From: UBA2942 sp045127535
Lineage (GTDB): Bacteria > Bacillota > Clostridia > Lachnospirales > Lachnospiraceae
Assembly: GCA_045127535.1 (NCBI GenBank)
Contig: JBGVQN010000004.1
Span: 1-51,781 of the forward strand
Direction: 5' to 3'
DNA: 51,781 bases
The position numbers and the translations under genes are program-made. Positions 1 through 9,353 of this stretch are shown here, one piece after another. The notes under the pieces are model-generated. The model did no database searches, was not told the DNA's origin, and worked only from the letters and a program-made list of their open reading frames with translations. Position 1 is the stretch's first letter. Each line of letters opens with the position of its first letter.

Positions 1-95
1 ACCTAAGTACCGGCGTTTTCAAGAGTCCTGCTTAAAAACGATCAACCTGCAGCCACCGCCCAAAAACACCTTCCAATCCCCACGTGCCACAGCCT
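1..95 (-). repeat. Composite hairpin element, copy A (cut by window edge)
   Basis: Only part of the element is inside the window. On the - strand, positions 34 to 10 carry the left half of the conserved core (GCAGGACTCTTGAAAACG followed by CCGG), the same as at 26243, 35356 and 41670. Positions 9 to 1 (TACTTAGGT on the - strand) match the start of the inner arm of the other copies. Positions 35-95 would be the first outer arm; its partner lies beyond position 1. The outer end (GGCTGTGGCA on the - strand) resembles the outer end of the copy at 41598-41893. Seen directly: the core match. Inferred: that the rest of the element continues outside. Confidence 0.75.
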
Positions 96-234
96 CTTAG
101 CATGGTTTCCAGTGTAGAGATGGCAAAGACATGCCGGCATGCTGGGGTGTAGAGAAGGTAAGTGAGAAATACAAAAATTAAGTTGGAATAATAGAGAATA
201 TAAGTCAGGATTATAAAAATCAGTTAAGATAGAG

Positions 235-269
235 CGTTTTGCTGAAATTGATGTATCAGCAGAAAACGT
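235..269 (+). other. Stem-loop before the HAD gene
   Basis: CGTTTTGCTGA pairs with TCAGCAGAAAACG apart from a two-base bulge, leaving a short loop. It ends about 20 bases before the ATG of the HAD hydrolase. There is no T run, so it does not look like an intrinsic terminator. It could be a leader structure. No convincing promoter was found in 96-288. Confidence 0.4.
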
Positions 270-288
270 AAGTGAGGAAAGGGATATT

Positions 289-969
289 ATGAGGAAAACA
301 AAGGCTGTGATTTTTGATATGGATGGTGTCTTGATTGATACGGAGAAGTATTTGATACGGTTTTGGTGTCAGGCGGGGCAGGAGGCTGGGTATCCGTTTA
401 CCAGGGAGCATGGGCTGATGGTGCGGAGTCTGGCTGGGGAGTATGCAGAGCCCCTTTTGAAGGAGATTTTTGGGCAGGAGTTTGATTATCATCAGGTGCG
501 GAACCGGCGGAAGGAATTGATGCAGGCCCATTTGGAACAATATGGTGTGGAAAAGAAACCGGGTGTGGAGGAATTGCTGGATTATCTGCACCAGATCGGA
601 CTGCAGACAGCTGTGGCTACTGCTACAGACCGTATTCGGGCAACTGCTTATCTGCAGGAGATCGGTGTGTACGATAAGTTTGACAGGATCATCTGCGCCA
701 CGGAGGTACCTCATGGAAAACCGCAGCCGGATGTGTATCTGTATGCCTGCAGGGAGCTTGGGCTTATGCCGGAGGAATGTATTGCAGTGGAGGATGCCCC
801 CAATGGGATACGGGCTGCATATGGAGCAGGGGTACCGGTGATCATGGTACCTGATCAAAGCCAGCCGGACGCAGAGCTGGAACAGCTGTTGTACGACAAG
901 GCAGACAGTCTGCTGCACTTAAAAGAAAAGCTGGAGCAGCGGTTTGGCAGAGAGATGTGCATAAAGTAA
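289..969 (+). CDS. HAD-superfamily phosphatase (beta-phosphoglucomutase-like)
   Basis: A 226-residue soluble protein with all four HAD motifs. Motif I is FDMDGVLID, with nucleophile Asp10 and acid/base Asp12. Motif II is TATD around residues 111-114. The motif III lysine is in GKPQPD (Lys144). Motif IV is VEDAPNG, with Glu168 and Asp169. The helical cap between residues 16 and 90 is of the subfamily I type seen in beta-phosphoglucomutase and small sugar-phosphate phosphatases. The ATG follows GAGGAAAGGGA. Substrate cannot be read from sequence. It precedes uvrA by 110 bases, and the two need not be functionally linked. Confidence 0.85.
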   Translation: MRKTKAVIFDMDGVLIDTEKYLIRFWCQAGQEAGYPFTREHGLMVRSLAGEYAEPLLKEIFGQEFDYHQVRNRRKELMQAHLEQYGVEKKPGVEELLDYLHQIGLQTAVATATDRIRATAYLQEIGVYDKFDRIICATEVPHGKPQPDVYLYACRELGLMPEECIAVEDAPNGIRAAYGAGVPVIMVPDQSQPDAELEQLLYDKADSLLHLKEKLEQRFGREMCIK

Positions 970-1079
970 TTCTTTTGTGCAAAATACAAGGCCGTTTGAC
1001 TGGACGGTGTGGATAAAAAAGCAGAATCAGACAATTACCGAAAAGCTGCAGTATGACAGAAAGGATATGAGACAACATT

Positions 1080-3917
1080 ATGGGAGAAACAAAATATATT
1101 AAGATCCGGGGGGCTTCGGAAAATAATCTGAAAGGGATCAGTGTCAATATCCCCAGAGACCGTCTGGTGGTGCTGACAGGATTAAGCGGTTCCGGCAAGT
1201 CTTCTCTGGCATTTGATACGATTTATGCAGAGGGGCAGAGACGATACATGGAATCTCTGTCTTCTTATGCCAGACAGTTCTTGGGACAGATGGAGAAGCC
1301 CAATGTGGAGAGCATTGAGGGACTGTCTCCGGCCATTTCCATTGATCAGAAGTCTACCAACCGCAACCCACGTTCTACCGTAGGTACGGTAACGGAGATC
1401 TATGACTACCTGCGTCTGCTGTATGCCCGGATAGGGATCGTACATTGTCCTTCCTGCGGCAGGGAGATCAGGAAGCAGACAGTGGATCAGATGGTAGACC
1501 AGATCATGAGTCTGCCGGAGCGTACCCGTTTTCAGCTGCTGGCACCTGTGGTCAGAGGCAAAAAGGGACGTCATGAAAAGCTGTTGGAGCAGGCCAAGCG
1601 CAGCGGTTATGTCCGTGTGCGGGTGGACGGCAATCAGTATGATCTGTCTGAGGAGATCAAGCTAGATAAAAACATCAAGCATAACATAGAGATCATTGTA
1701 GACCGCCTCACGGTACGGGAGGGGATCGAAAAGCGACTGACTGACTCCATTGAAAATGTATTAAAGCTGACAGACGGACTGCTGCTGATCGATGTCATTG
1801 GGGGAGAGGAGATCCTGATGAGCCAGAGCTTTGCCTGCCCTGTCTGCGGTGTCAGTGTGGAGGAAGTAGAGCCAAGAAGCTTTTCCTTTAACAACCCATT
1901 TGGCGCCTGCCCGGTGTGCTTTGGTCTGGGATACAAGATGGAGTTTGATGAGGATCTGATGATCCCGGATAAGAGCCTGAGCATTGCAGAGGGAGCCATT
2001 GTGGTGCTTGGATGGCAGTCCTGTACAGACAAGAACAGCTATACAAGAGCAGTGCTGAATGCACTGGCCAAGGAGTTTGATTTTTCCCTGGAGACGCCCT
2101 TTGAGCAGTATCCAAAGGAGATCCACGATATTCTGATCTATGGAACCGACCGCAGCGTAAAGGTATATTACAAAGGTCAGCGTGGAGAGGGCATTTATGA
2201 TGTGACCTTTGAGGGACTGATCCGCAATGTGGAGCGTCGGTATCGGGAGACCTCTGCAGAGTCTACCAAGGCAGAGTTTGAGACCTTTATGCGGATCACG
2301 CCTTGTAAGGAGTGTCATGGTCAGCGTCTGAAAAAATCCTCTCTGGCTGTGACAGTAGGCGGAAAAAATATTTATGAGCTGACAGATCTGTCTGTAAAAG
2401 CAATGTATCCGTTTATCTGTGACCTGCAGCTGACAGAGATGCAGCGTTCCATTGGAGCAGAGATCATTAAGGAAGTTTGTGCCAGACTGAAATTTTTAAT
2501 TGACGTGGGTCTGGAATATCTGTCCTTGTCCAGAGCAACCGGCACCTTATCCGGCGGAGAAGCCCAGAGGATCCGTCTGGCGACCCAGATCGGTTCCGGT
2601 CTGGTTGGGGTGGCCTATATCCTGGATGAGCCAAGCATCGGCCTGCACCAGAGGGACAATGACAAGCTGTTGGGTACGCTGCTGCATCTGCGTGATCTGG
2701 GCAACAGTGTGATCGTAGTAGAGCATGACATGGATACCATGCTGGCTGCAGACTGGATCGTGGACATTGGCCCGGGAGCCGGAGAGCATGGGGGAGAAGT
2801 GGTGGCTGAGGGCACTGCCAAAGAGATCATGGCCAATGAGCAGTCTGTGACTGGTGCATATTTAAGCGGCAGACTGCAGATCCCGGTGCCGGATACCCGC
2901 AGGACTCCTGCAGGCTGGCTGCAGGTCAAGGGGGCTGCAGAAAATAATTTAAAGAAGATCAATGTGTCTGTACCCCTTGGGGTATTTACCTGTGTGACCG
3001 GTGTGTCCGGTTCCGGTAAGTCTTCTCTGGTGAACCAGATCTTATACAAATATCTGGCCCAAAAATTAAACCGTGCCAGAACCATTCCTGGAAAATTCCA
3101 GAGCATTCAGGGTGTGGAGCAGTTAGACAAGATCATTGCCATTGACCAGAGCCCCATTGGCAGGACGCCCCGTTCCAACCCGGCTACCTATACCGGTGTG
3201 TTTGACATGATCCGTGACCTGTTTGCTTCTACCCAGGATGCCAAGGCAAGAGGATACCAGAAGGGCAGATTTAGCTTTAACATCAAGGGCGGCAGATGTG
3301 AAGCCTGCAGCGGTGATGGTATTATTAAGATCGAGATGCATTTCCTGCCGGATGTCTATGTGCCTTGTGAAGTGTGCCAGGGCAAGCGGTACAACAGGGA
3401 GACTCTGGAAGTGCTGTATAAAGGCAAAAACATTTATGATGTGCTGAATATGACCGTAGAGGAAGCCTTGAAGTTCTTTGAACACATTCCTTCCATCCGC
3501 AGAAAGATAGAGACATTAAATGATGTAGGACTGTCTTATATCCGTTTGGGACAGCCCTCCACCACCCTTTCCGGCGGAGAGGCACAGAGAGTCAAGCTGG
3601 CTACGGAATTAAGCCGCAGAAGCACCGGAAAGACCATCTATATTTTAGACGAGCCTACCACCGGCCTGCACTTTGCAGATGTGCATAAGCTGACAGAGAT
3701 CCTGCAGCAGCTGACAGAGGGAGGCAATACAGTGGTGGTCATTGAACATAACTTAGACGTGATCAAGACTGCAGACTATATCATTGATATGGGACCGGAA
3801 GGGGGAGACGGAGGCGGTACTGTAGTAGCCTGCGGCACACCGGAGGAGGTGGCAGCCTGCCCGGATTCCTATACAGGCAAGTATTTAAAGAAAATGCTGC
3901 CTAAGTGCAGGGTGTAA
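1080..3917 (+). CDS. uvrA: Excinuclease ABC subunit A (UvrA)
   Basis: DNA-damage recognition ATPase of nucleotide excision repair. It works as a dimer with UvrB in the cytoplasm, and 945 residues is the normal family length. It carries two ABC ATPase modules. The first Walker A is GLSGSGKSS (residues 34-42), with signature LSGGEAQR and Walker B ILDEP. The second has GVSGSGKSS and a second LSGGEAQR/ILDEPTTGLH set. Zinc-finger cysteine pairs are visible in CPSCG, CPVCG with its partner CPVC, and the C-terminal CEAC / CEVC pair that is needed for damage sensing. uvrB is not in this window. No clear intrinsic terminator follows. Confidence 0.98.
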   Translation: MGETKYIKIRGASENNLKGISVNIPRDRLVVLTGLSGSGKSSLAFDTIYAEGQRRYMESLSSYARQFLGQMEKPNVESIEGLSPAISIDQKSTNRNPRSTVGTVTEIYDYLRLLYARIGIVHCPSCGREIRKQTVDQMVDQIMSLPERTRFQLLAPVVRGKKGRHEKLLEQAKRSGYVRVRVDGNQYDLSEEIKLDKNIKHNIEIIVDRLTVREGIEKRLTDSIENVLKLTDGLLLIDVIGGEEILMSQSFACPVCGVSVEEVEPRSFSFNNPFGACPVCFGLGYKMEFDEDLMIPDKSLSIAEGAIVVLGWQSCTDKNSYTRAVLNALAKEFDFSLETPFEQYPKEIHDILIYGTDRSVKVYYKGQRGEGIYDVTFEGLIRNVERRYRETSAESTKAEFETFMRITPCKECHGQRLKKSSLAVTVGGKNIYELTDLSVKAMYPFICDLQLTEMQRSIGAEIIKEVCARLKFLIDVGLEYLSLSRATGTLSGGEAQRIRLATQIGSGLVGVAYILDEPSIGLHQRDNDKLLGTLLHLRDLGNSVIVVEHDMDTMLAADWIVDIGPGAGEHGGEVVAEGTAKEIMANEQSVTGAYLSGRLQIPVPDTRRTPAGWLQVKGAAENNLKKINVSVPLGVFTCVTGVSGSGKSSLVNQILYKYLAQKLNRARTIPGKFQSIQGVEQLDKIIAIDQSPIGRTPRSNPATYTGVFDMIRDLFASTQDAKARGYQKGRFSFNIKGGRCEACSGDGIIKIEMHFLPDVYVPCEVCQGKRYNRETLEVLYKGKNIYDVLNMTVEEALKFFEHIPSIRRKIETLNDVGLSYIRLGQPSTTLSGGEAQRVKLATELSRRSTGKTIYILDEPTTGLHFADVHKLTEILQQLTEGGNTVVVIEHNLDVIKTADYIIDMGPEGGDGGGTVVACGTPEEVAACPDSYTGKYLKKMLPKCRV

Positions 3918-4018
3918 GCGTACCATATTGATGCACAGGGGTCAGGACACCAAGCCCCTTGTACCGGCACACAGAAAACTATTGATTTTTGAAAGTACCT
4001 CTGTCATAATAAAAGGCA

Positions 4019-4331
4019 GGAACTGCCCAGTTGATAGGCAAGAGAACTGCATACGGTTTTAGGACTGCCCCCTTTGCAGTTTCATTGTTGACAGGACGTG
4101 TCCACGTGATACGTTGGCGTTTCCCGGGGTGTATGGAACTCCGGGGGACTAAGATTTTTAGAATCACAGGCATCAGGAAGCAGGCTTGCGCTGCTTTCTG
4201 CTGCCTGTTGTTCTCAGAAACCTAAGGCTAGCTGCTTGTAAGAGTCCTGTTGCACACAAATCAGCTGCACAAGGGTCAGAAAACAGGTATGATCGGATGA
4301 CTTTTGCATATAAGCTGCCCGGTTTCTGAAA
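4019..4331 (-). repeat. Decayed copy of the composite hairpin element (copy F)
   Basis: This fills most of the uvrA to rlmI gap (3918-4488). On the + strand CCTAAG (4221-4226) and AAGAGTCCTG (4240-4249) are 13 bases apart, exactly the spacing in the intact core of the 41.6 kb copy read on its - strand. CAGGAC at 4092-4097 pairs with GTCCTG at 4244-4249. Outside these, 4019-4091 and 4250-4331 are imperfect inverted repeats. Inside, 4167-4207 is a strong hairpin (AGGCA..AAGCAG with CTGCTT..TGCCT). The right core half is rearranged and longer than usual. I read this as an old copy that has lost perfect pairing. Boundaries are approximate. Confidence 0.55.
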
Positions 4332-4488
4332 GGAAAGTGCAGAATGTGAGCAGTCCATACAGACGGATGAACAAAAAGCAGCAGCCGTAGAGAACGGTAT
4401 GTAAGGCAACTGGTCAGCCGCTGATACAGACTGGCGGATAAAAACAGCAGCTGTAAAGCAGCTGCCAGGGATAGACAGGAGTGATACT

Positions 4489-5703
4489 ATGGAGAAAGAA
4501 AACAGAACCGGCACTGTCCGCCTGAGAAAAGGCGAAGGCAGATTTTTAAAGGCAGGCGGTGCATGGATATACGATAATGAAATTGATACAGTGACCGGAG
4601 CGCCGGAAGACGGTACTCTGGTCAAGGTGGAGGATTTTGACGGGTATGAAATGGGTACCGGTTTTATCAACTCCCATTCCAAGATCCGGGTGCGGATGAT
4701 GACCAGGAAAAAGGGACAGGTGGTAGACCGGGCATTGATCGCCAAACGAGTGGCAGACTGTATTGACTACCGCAGACATACTGTGGATATGAGCAGCTGC
4801 AGACTGATTTTTGGAGAAGCAGATTTTCTGCCGGGCATTGTGGTAGATAAGTTTGCAGATGTGCTGGTGGTACAGTCTCTGGCGCTGGGCATTGACCGGT
4901 TTAAGCTGGATATTATAGAAGAATTGAAGCTGCAGCTGGCACAGCTTGACATGCCCATCCGGGGCGTTTATGAGCGCAGCGATGCCAAGGTGCGTACCCA
5001 GGAGGGGATGGAGCGTGTGAAAGGCTTTATTGGAGAGCCTTTTGATACCAAGGTACCCATTGTGGAAAACGGAGTCAAATACATGGTAGATGTGGCTGAC
5101 GGACAAAAGACCGGTTTCTTCCTGGATCAGAAAAACAACCGTGCTTCCATCCACAAGCTCTGCCCCGGAGCCAGGGTGCTGGACTGCTTTACCCACACAG
5201 GCTCCTTTGCCTTAAATGCAGGCATTGCAGGCGCCAAGAGCGTGCTGGGGGTAGATGCGTCTGAGCTTGCAGTAGCACAGGCAGAGGAAAATGCCAGATT
5301 AAACGGTCTGGAGGATGTGGTCAAGTTCCAGGCTGCAGATGTATTTGAACTGCTGCCTGAATTGGAAAAGCAGGGAGAGCAGTTTGATGTGGTGATCTTA
5401 GACCCACCTGCCTTTACCAAGTCCAGGAATTCAGTCAAAAATGCAGTGAAGGGATACAGAGAGATCAATTTAAGGGGCATGAAGCTGGTGAAGGACGGAG
5501 GCTATCTGGCCACCTGCTCCTGCTCTCACTTTATGACCCCGGAGCTGTTTACCCAGACCATTCGGGAGGCAGCTGCCAATGTACACAAGCGTCTGCGCCA
5601 GGTGGAGTATCGGACACAGGCGCCGGATCATCCGTTTTTGTGGGCAGCAGATGAATCATTGTATTTAAAATTTTATATTTTTCAGGTGTGTGATGAACGT
5701 TAA
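4489..5703 (+). CDS. rlmI: Class I SAM-dependent rRNA methyltransferase, RlmI/YccW family
   Basis: A 404-residue methyltransferase. Residues 1-75 form an N-terminal PUA-type RNA-binding domain. A linker EEHEE-like region follows, then a Rossmann methyltransferase fold with the SAM loop CFTHTGSFALNAG (233-245) and the DPPAF motif (305-309). A late TCSCSHF segment supplies the cysteine expected of m5C enzymes. The E. coli relative makes m5C1962 in 23S rRNA; that target here is inference. The ATG follows ACAGGAGTGATACT. The 3' end overlaps the following carboxypeptidase gene by 11 bases when the ATG at 5693 is used, so the two are probably translated from one transcript. Confidence 0.88.
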   Translation: MEKENRTGTVRLRKGEGRFLKAGGAWIYDNEIDTVTGAPEDGTLVKVEDFDGYEMGTGFINSHSKIRVRMMTRKKGQVVDRALIAKRVADCIDYRRHTVDMSSCRLIFGEADFLPGIVVDKFADVLVVQSLALGIDRFKLDIIEELKLQLAQLDMPIRGVYERSDAKVRTQEGMERVKGFIGEPFDTKVPIVENGVKYMVDVADGQKTGFFLDQKNNRASIHKLCPGARVLDCFTHTGSFALNAGIAGAKSVLGVDASELAVAQAEENARLNGLEDVVKFQAADVFELLPELEKQGEQFDVVILDPPAFTKSRNSVKNAVKGYREINLRGMKLVKDGGYLATCSCSHFMTPELFTQTIREAAANVHKRLRQVEYRTQAPDHPFLWAADESLYLKFYIFQVCDER

Positions 5704-7330
5704 AAAAAGTCTGAGAAGATTTGGCAGGATGGCTGCCTGTGTCCTGTGTATGGTGTCTCTCACCGGCTGCAGCACAGGCTGGGAAGATGTGACCATTGTG
5801 GATGAAGGCAATGGGGGCACCATGGCAGTGGGGATGGATACAGGAACCAATGCATTTGAGACCCAGGGAGAGCAGATGACGGAAGAAGAAAGTCAGTCTG
5901 TAGCTTCCCAGACCCAGGTGGACATTTCCCAGGATGTGCTGCAGAAACTGGATATCAGTGCTTCTGCGTATTGTGTCCTGGATGCAGATACCGAGACGGT
6001 AATTGCAGGTTATCGCCCTACAGCTATGTATGCACCTGCCAGTATTGTGAAAATTCTGACAGCCCTGATCGTGGCAGAGCAGTGTCCTGATCTAAGTGCT
6101 GTGATAAAAGTAGAGCGGTCAGATATTGATGCCACCGCTATGCTCAGTTCCACTATGGAACCTATGATTCGTGAGGGCGAGGAGCTTACTGTGCAGGATC
6201 TGCTTTACGGTATGCTGTTAGAGTCTTCCAATGCCTGCGCTATCGTACTGGCACGGTACGTGGGAGGCAGCGAAGAAGCATTTGTACAGATGATGAATGA
6301 CAGGGCAGTCCAAATTGGAGCAGTACAAAGCCATTTTATGAATGCCAGCGGTTTAGATGCAGAGGGACAGTACGTTACGGCCAGAGATATGGCTTTGATT
6401 ATGCGGGAAGCACTGCGCAATCCGGTTACGGCTCTGGCTCTTTCTACAAACAGTTATACCACCAGCCCTACGAACTTTTTTGGCTCCCGTACTTTGCGGA
6501 TGGGTCATATGATGGTAAATGGCGATTACCCTGTAGATGGTGTATATGCAGGAAAAACAGGTTTTACCCTGGATGCCGGTTATACCATGATAAGTGCGGT
6601 GAGACGTGGAGAATACAATCTGATCGTAGTAACGTTGGGAAGCGGTTACGGCAGCAACTATGCAGATATGGAAACGGCAATCGAATATGGCATGTCCAGG
6701 ATTTCCGGGACTGCCTATGTGGCAAAACCTGCAGCCTACCGCCCGAAACTGGTTTCTATGGATGGAAGCAGTTTTACCCTGGAATGCCAGGTAAGTACAG
6801 GGGCTGCCAGCGTAAAATATGCAGTCTGGTCAGAAGCGGAAGGACAGGACGACCTGGTTTGGTATGATTGTTCGATAGAAGAGACCACCGCTTTGGCAAC
6901 CGTTCCCCTGGCGGATCATGGAGGTCAGACTGGCAGGTATCAGGCTGCATGCTATGTAACGGATGAGACAGGAAATTCCACGGGCATTACCATTCATCTG
7001 CTGATTACGGGACAAAATCTGCAAAAAGGTATTGTCACATATGATGGAAACGCTTATTATATAGAGGATGATGGCAGACTTGCCTTTGGATTTATTGAAT
7101 CAGAAGAAGGCAACTACTATGCAGACAGCGAAGGCAGACTGCAGACTGGTATTACCGGAGAAGAAAACTGCAAAACACTTGCGGGAGCCGATTACAAAAT
7201 CATAGACGGCTTTGGAGAATGGGAGGGTCAGACCTACTATGTGCAGAAAAGTGGTCAGCTGATGACCGGACATGCTGCCATTCAGAACAAAGGATACCTG
7301 TTTAGTGAACAGGGGGTATTACTGGAATAA
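5693..7330 (+). CDS. Lipoprotein D-alanyl-D-alanine carboxypeptidase (S11) with wall-binding repeats
   Basis: A penicillin-binding-type DD-carboxypeptidase of 545 residues that trims the terminal D-Ala of peptidoglycan stem peptides outside the membrane. The signal peptide ends in lipobox LTGC with Cys26, so it should be lipid-anchored rather than held by the C-terminal amphipathic helix usual in DacA/DacF. Serine-protease-like motifs are SIVK (Ser117, Lys120), SSN (178-180) and KTG (288-290). The last ~110 residues carry three aromatic/glycine-rich units (YYIEDDGRLAFGF, YYADSEGRLQTG, YYVQKSGQLMTG) like choline-binding or cell-wall-binding repeats. That pairing of domains is worth noting. A GTG at 5690 is an alternative start. 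Confidence 0.88.
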   Translation: MNVKKSLRRFGRMAACVLCMVSLTGCSTGWEDVTIVDEGNGGTMAVGMDTGTNAFETQGEQMTEEESQSVASQTQVDISQDVLQKLDISASAYCVLDADTETVIAGYRPTAMYAPASIVKILTALIVAEQCPDLSAVIKVERSDIDATAMLSSTMEPMIREGEELTVQDLLYGMLLESSNACAIVLARYVGGSEEAFVQMMNDRAVQIGAVQSHFMNASGLDAEGQYVTARDMALIMREALRNPVTALALSTNSYTTSPTNFFGSRTLRMGHMMVNGDYPVDGVYAGKTGFTLDAGYTMISAVRRGEYNLIVVTLGSGYGSNYADMETAIEYGMSRISGTAYVAKPAAYRPKLVSMDGSSFTLECQVSTGAASVKYAVWSEAEGQDDLVWYDCSIEETTALATVPLADHGGQTGRYQAACYVTDETGNSTGITIHLLITGQNLQKGIVTYDGNAYYIEDDGRLAFGFIESEEGNYYADSEGRLQTGITGEENCKTLAGADYKIIDGFGEWEGQTYYVQKSGQLMTGHAAIQNKGYLFSEQGVLLE

Positions 7331-7416
7331 GGGCATTTGTGCCTGAAAAAAACAATAGAAAGTACGCTTTTGGAAATTTCTGTTGTCATAAATAAAAGAA
7401 AGAGATTGGTACAGTT

Positions 7417-8373
7417 ATGAAGTGGAAAAAATTTACAGTGCATACGACAACAGCAGCAGTGGATATTGTAAGCAGCCTGTTTCAGCTGATCGGTATTGAA
7501 GGAATTGAGATCGAAGACAACATTCCTTTGACAGAAGAGGAAACCAAGGGCATGTTTATTGACATTCTGCCGGAGCTTCCTCCGGATGATGGTTCCGCTA
7601 AGGTAAGCTTTTATCTGGACGATACGTATGATGTACCGGAGACCCTCCATCAGGTGATGTTAAGCCTGGAGCGGTTAAAGCAGCAGATGGACTGTGGAAG
7701 CTGTGAAATTGAAGCAGGTGAGACAGAAGACAAAGACTGGATCAACAACTGGAAGCAGTATTTCAAACCTTTTGTAGTAGATGATATTCTCATTAAGCCT
7801 ACCTGGGAGACCATTCCTGAAGAGCATGCAGACAAGCTGCTGATCCAGATCGACCCAGGCACTGCATTTGGTACAGGCCAGCATGAGACCACACAGCTGT
7901 GTATTCATGGTCTGCGTAAATATATGAAAGAGGGAGACAAGGTACTGGATGTAGGTACTGGAAGCGGTATTCTGGCCATTACTGCCCTGAAACTGGGGGC
8001 AGGCATGGCGGTAGGTACCGATCTGGATGACAATGCCATTCATGCAGCCAAAGAGAATCTGGAAGTAAATGGAATTGCACCAGAGCAGTTTCCGGTGATG
8101 ATCGGCAACCTGATCGATGACAAAAAGGTAAAGGATGCAGTGGGCTATGAGGCTTATGATATTGTAGTGGCCAATATTCTGGCAGATGTGATCATTCCCC
8201 TCCAGGCAGTGGCAGCACCTCATTTAAAGCAGGGGGGGATCTTTATTACTTCCGGTATCATCAACCTGCGTGAAGCAGATGTACAGGCAGCTTTTGCCGC
8301 CAATGATGCCTTGGAAGTGATCGAAACCGTGACCCAGGGAGAATGGGTATCCATCGTAGCAAGAAAAAAATAA
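7417..8373 (+). CDS. prmA: Ribosomal protein L11 methyltransferase (PrmA)
   Basis: A 318-residue SAM-dependent enzyme that trimethylates ribosomal protein L11. It has the family length and the two-part build, with an N-terminal substrate-recognition domain (about 1-100) and a Rossmann catalytic domain. Diagnostic sequences are DPGTAFGTGQHETT, the SAM loop VLDVGTGSGILAI and NILADVI. The start ATG sits after AAAGAAAGAGATTGGTACAGTT. rsmE follows 170 bases later. This prmA-rsmE pairing is common in Firmicutes and links the two as a ribosome-modification unit. Confidence 0.96.
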   Translation: MKWKKFTVHTTTAAVDIVSSLFQLIGIEGIEIEDNIPLTEEETKGMFIDILPELPPDDGSAKVSFYLDDTYDVPETLHQVMLSLERLKQQMDCGSCEIEAGETEDKDWINNWKQYFKPFVVDDILIKPTWETIPEEHADKLLIQIDPGTAFGTGQHETTQLCIHGLRKYMKEGDKVLDVGTGSGILAITALKLGAGMAVGTDLDDNAIHAAKENLEVNGIAPEQFPVMIGNLIDDKKVKDAVGYEAYDIVVANILADVIIPLQAVAAPHLKQGGIFITSGIINLREADVQAAFAANDALEVIETVTQGEWVSIVARKK

Positions 8374-8543
8374 CCAGAGGTGGAGGGTGACCATCTGGAT
8401 CACGCAGCCATTTAGAGGTATTCATCATAGTCCGGATGCAGCAAGGGTCCAGGCAGCATGGATTTGGAACCATGGATCTAAAGCAAAACCGGACAACGAA
8501 GATGTATTCTAACTGGAAAAATCAATCAGGAAGCGGGACAGTT

Positions 8544-9281
8544 ATGCATCATTTTTTTATACAGGAACAGCCTGTGGAAAATACGGCTGTCATTACAGGC
8601 AGCGACGTCAATCATATTAAAAATGTACTGCGGATGAAGGTAGGGGAACGGCTGTTGCTCAGCAGTCCTGAGGGCATAGATTATCTGTGTGCGATCCGGG
8701 AGCTTACCAGTGAACAGGTGCTGGCAGATATTCTGGAAGCAGATGTGGATGGCAGAGAACTGTCTGCCAGACTCCATCTGTTTCAGGGACTGCCAAAGTC
8801 TGATAAAATGGAACTGATCATCCAGAAAGCAGTGGAGCTGGGTGCCAGCCAGATCATTCCCGTAACCATGCACAATTGCGTAGTCAGATTAGATGATAAA
8901 AAAGAATCTGCCAAAAGAAAACGCTGGGAGGGCATCAGTGAAAGTGCTGCCAAGCAGTCCAAGCGCAGTTTGATTCCCCCCATTCATACCCTGATGTCCT
9001 ACAAAGAGGCACTGGAATATGCCTCACACATGGACCTGGTCCTGGTGCCTTATGAATGTGCCAGAGGCATGGAAGAAACAAAAGAAGCTTTTGCAATGGT
9101 AAAGCCTGGTATGGATATTGGTATTTTCATTGGCCCGGAGGGCGGTTTTACCGAAGAAGAAATCAGCCAGGCACTGACAGTTGGCGGCAGACCTATTTCA
9201 CTTGGAAAGCGGATTTTGCGTACAGAGACTGCCGGACTGGCAGTGCTGTCGGCATTGATGCTGCAGCTGGAAATGGAGTGA
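8544..9281 (+). CDS. rsmE: 16S rRNA m3U1498 methyltransferase (RsmE)
   Basis: A SPOUT-class methyltransferase of 245 residues with an N-terminal PUA-like domain and a C-terminal knot. The knot motifs are visible near the end: IGPEGGFTEEEI and LGKRILRTETAGLAVLSAL. An open frame extends upstream to 8436. The ATG at 8544 (MHHFFIQEQ) gives the normal family length and follows GGAAGCGGG, so I chose it. The gene modifies the decoding region of the small subunit and lies directly after prmA. A cysteine desulfurase gene follows 72 bases downstream. Confidence 0.94.
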   Translation: MHHFFIQEQPVENTAVITGSDVNHIKNVLRMKVGERLLLSSPEGIDYLCAIRELTSEQVLADILEADVDGRELSARLHLFQGLPKSDKMELIIQKAVELGASQIIPVTMHNCVVRLDDKKESAKRKRWEGISESAAKQSKRSLIPPIHTLMSYKEALEYASHMDLVLVPYECARGMEETKEAFAMVKPGMDIGIFIGPEGGFTEEEISQALTVGGRPISLGKRILRTETAGLAVLSALMLQLEME

Positions 9282-9353
9282 TCAGGCATTTGGAGCCTGC
9301 TTTGATTGGGGGAAGTATGATCCCAATTGTACGGACAGACATGGAGGAGTTTC

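Noticed and set aside
3979..4225. Small frames between uvrA and rlmI
   Set aside because: They fall inside the decayed hairpin element, have no ribosome site, and exist on both strands.
8436..8543. Longer N-terminus for rsmE
   Set aside because: The extra 36 residues match no family member; ATG at 8544 gives the standard length.
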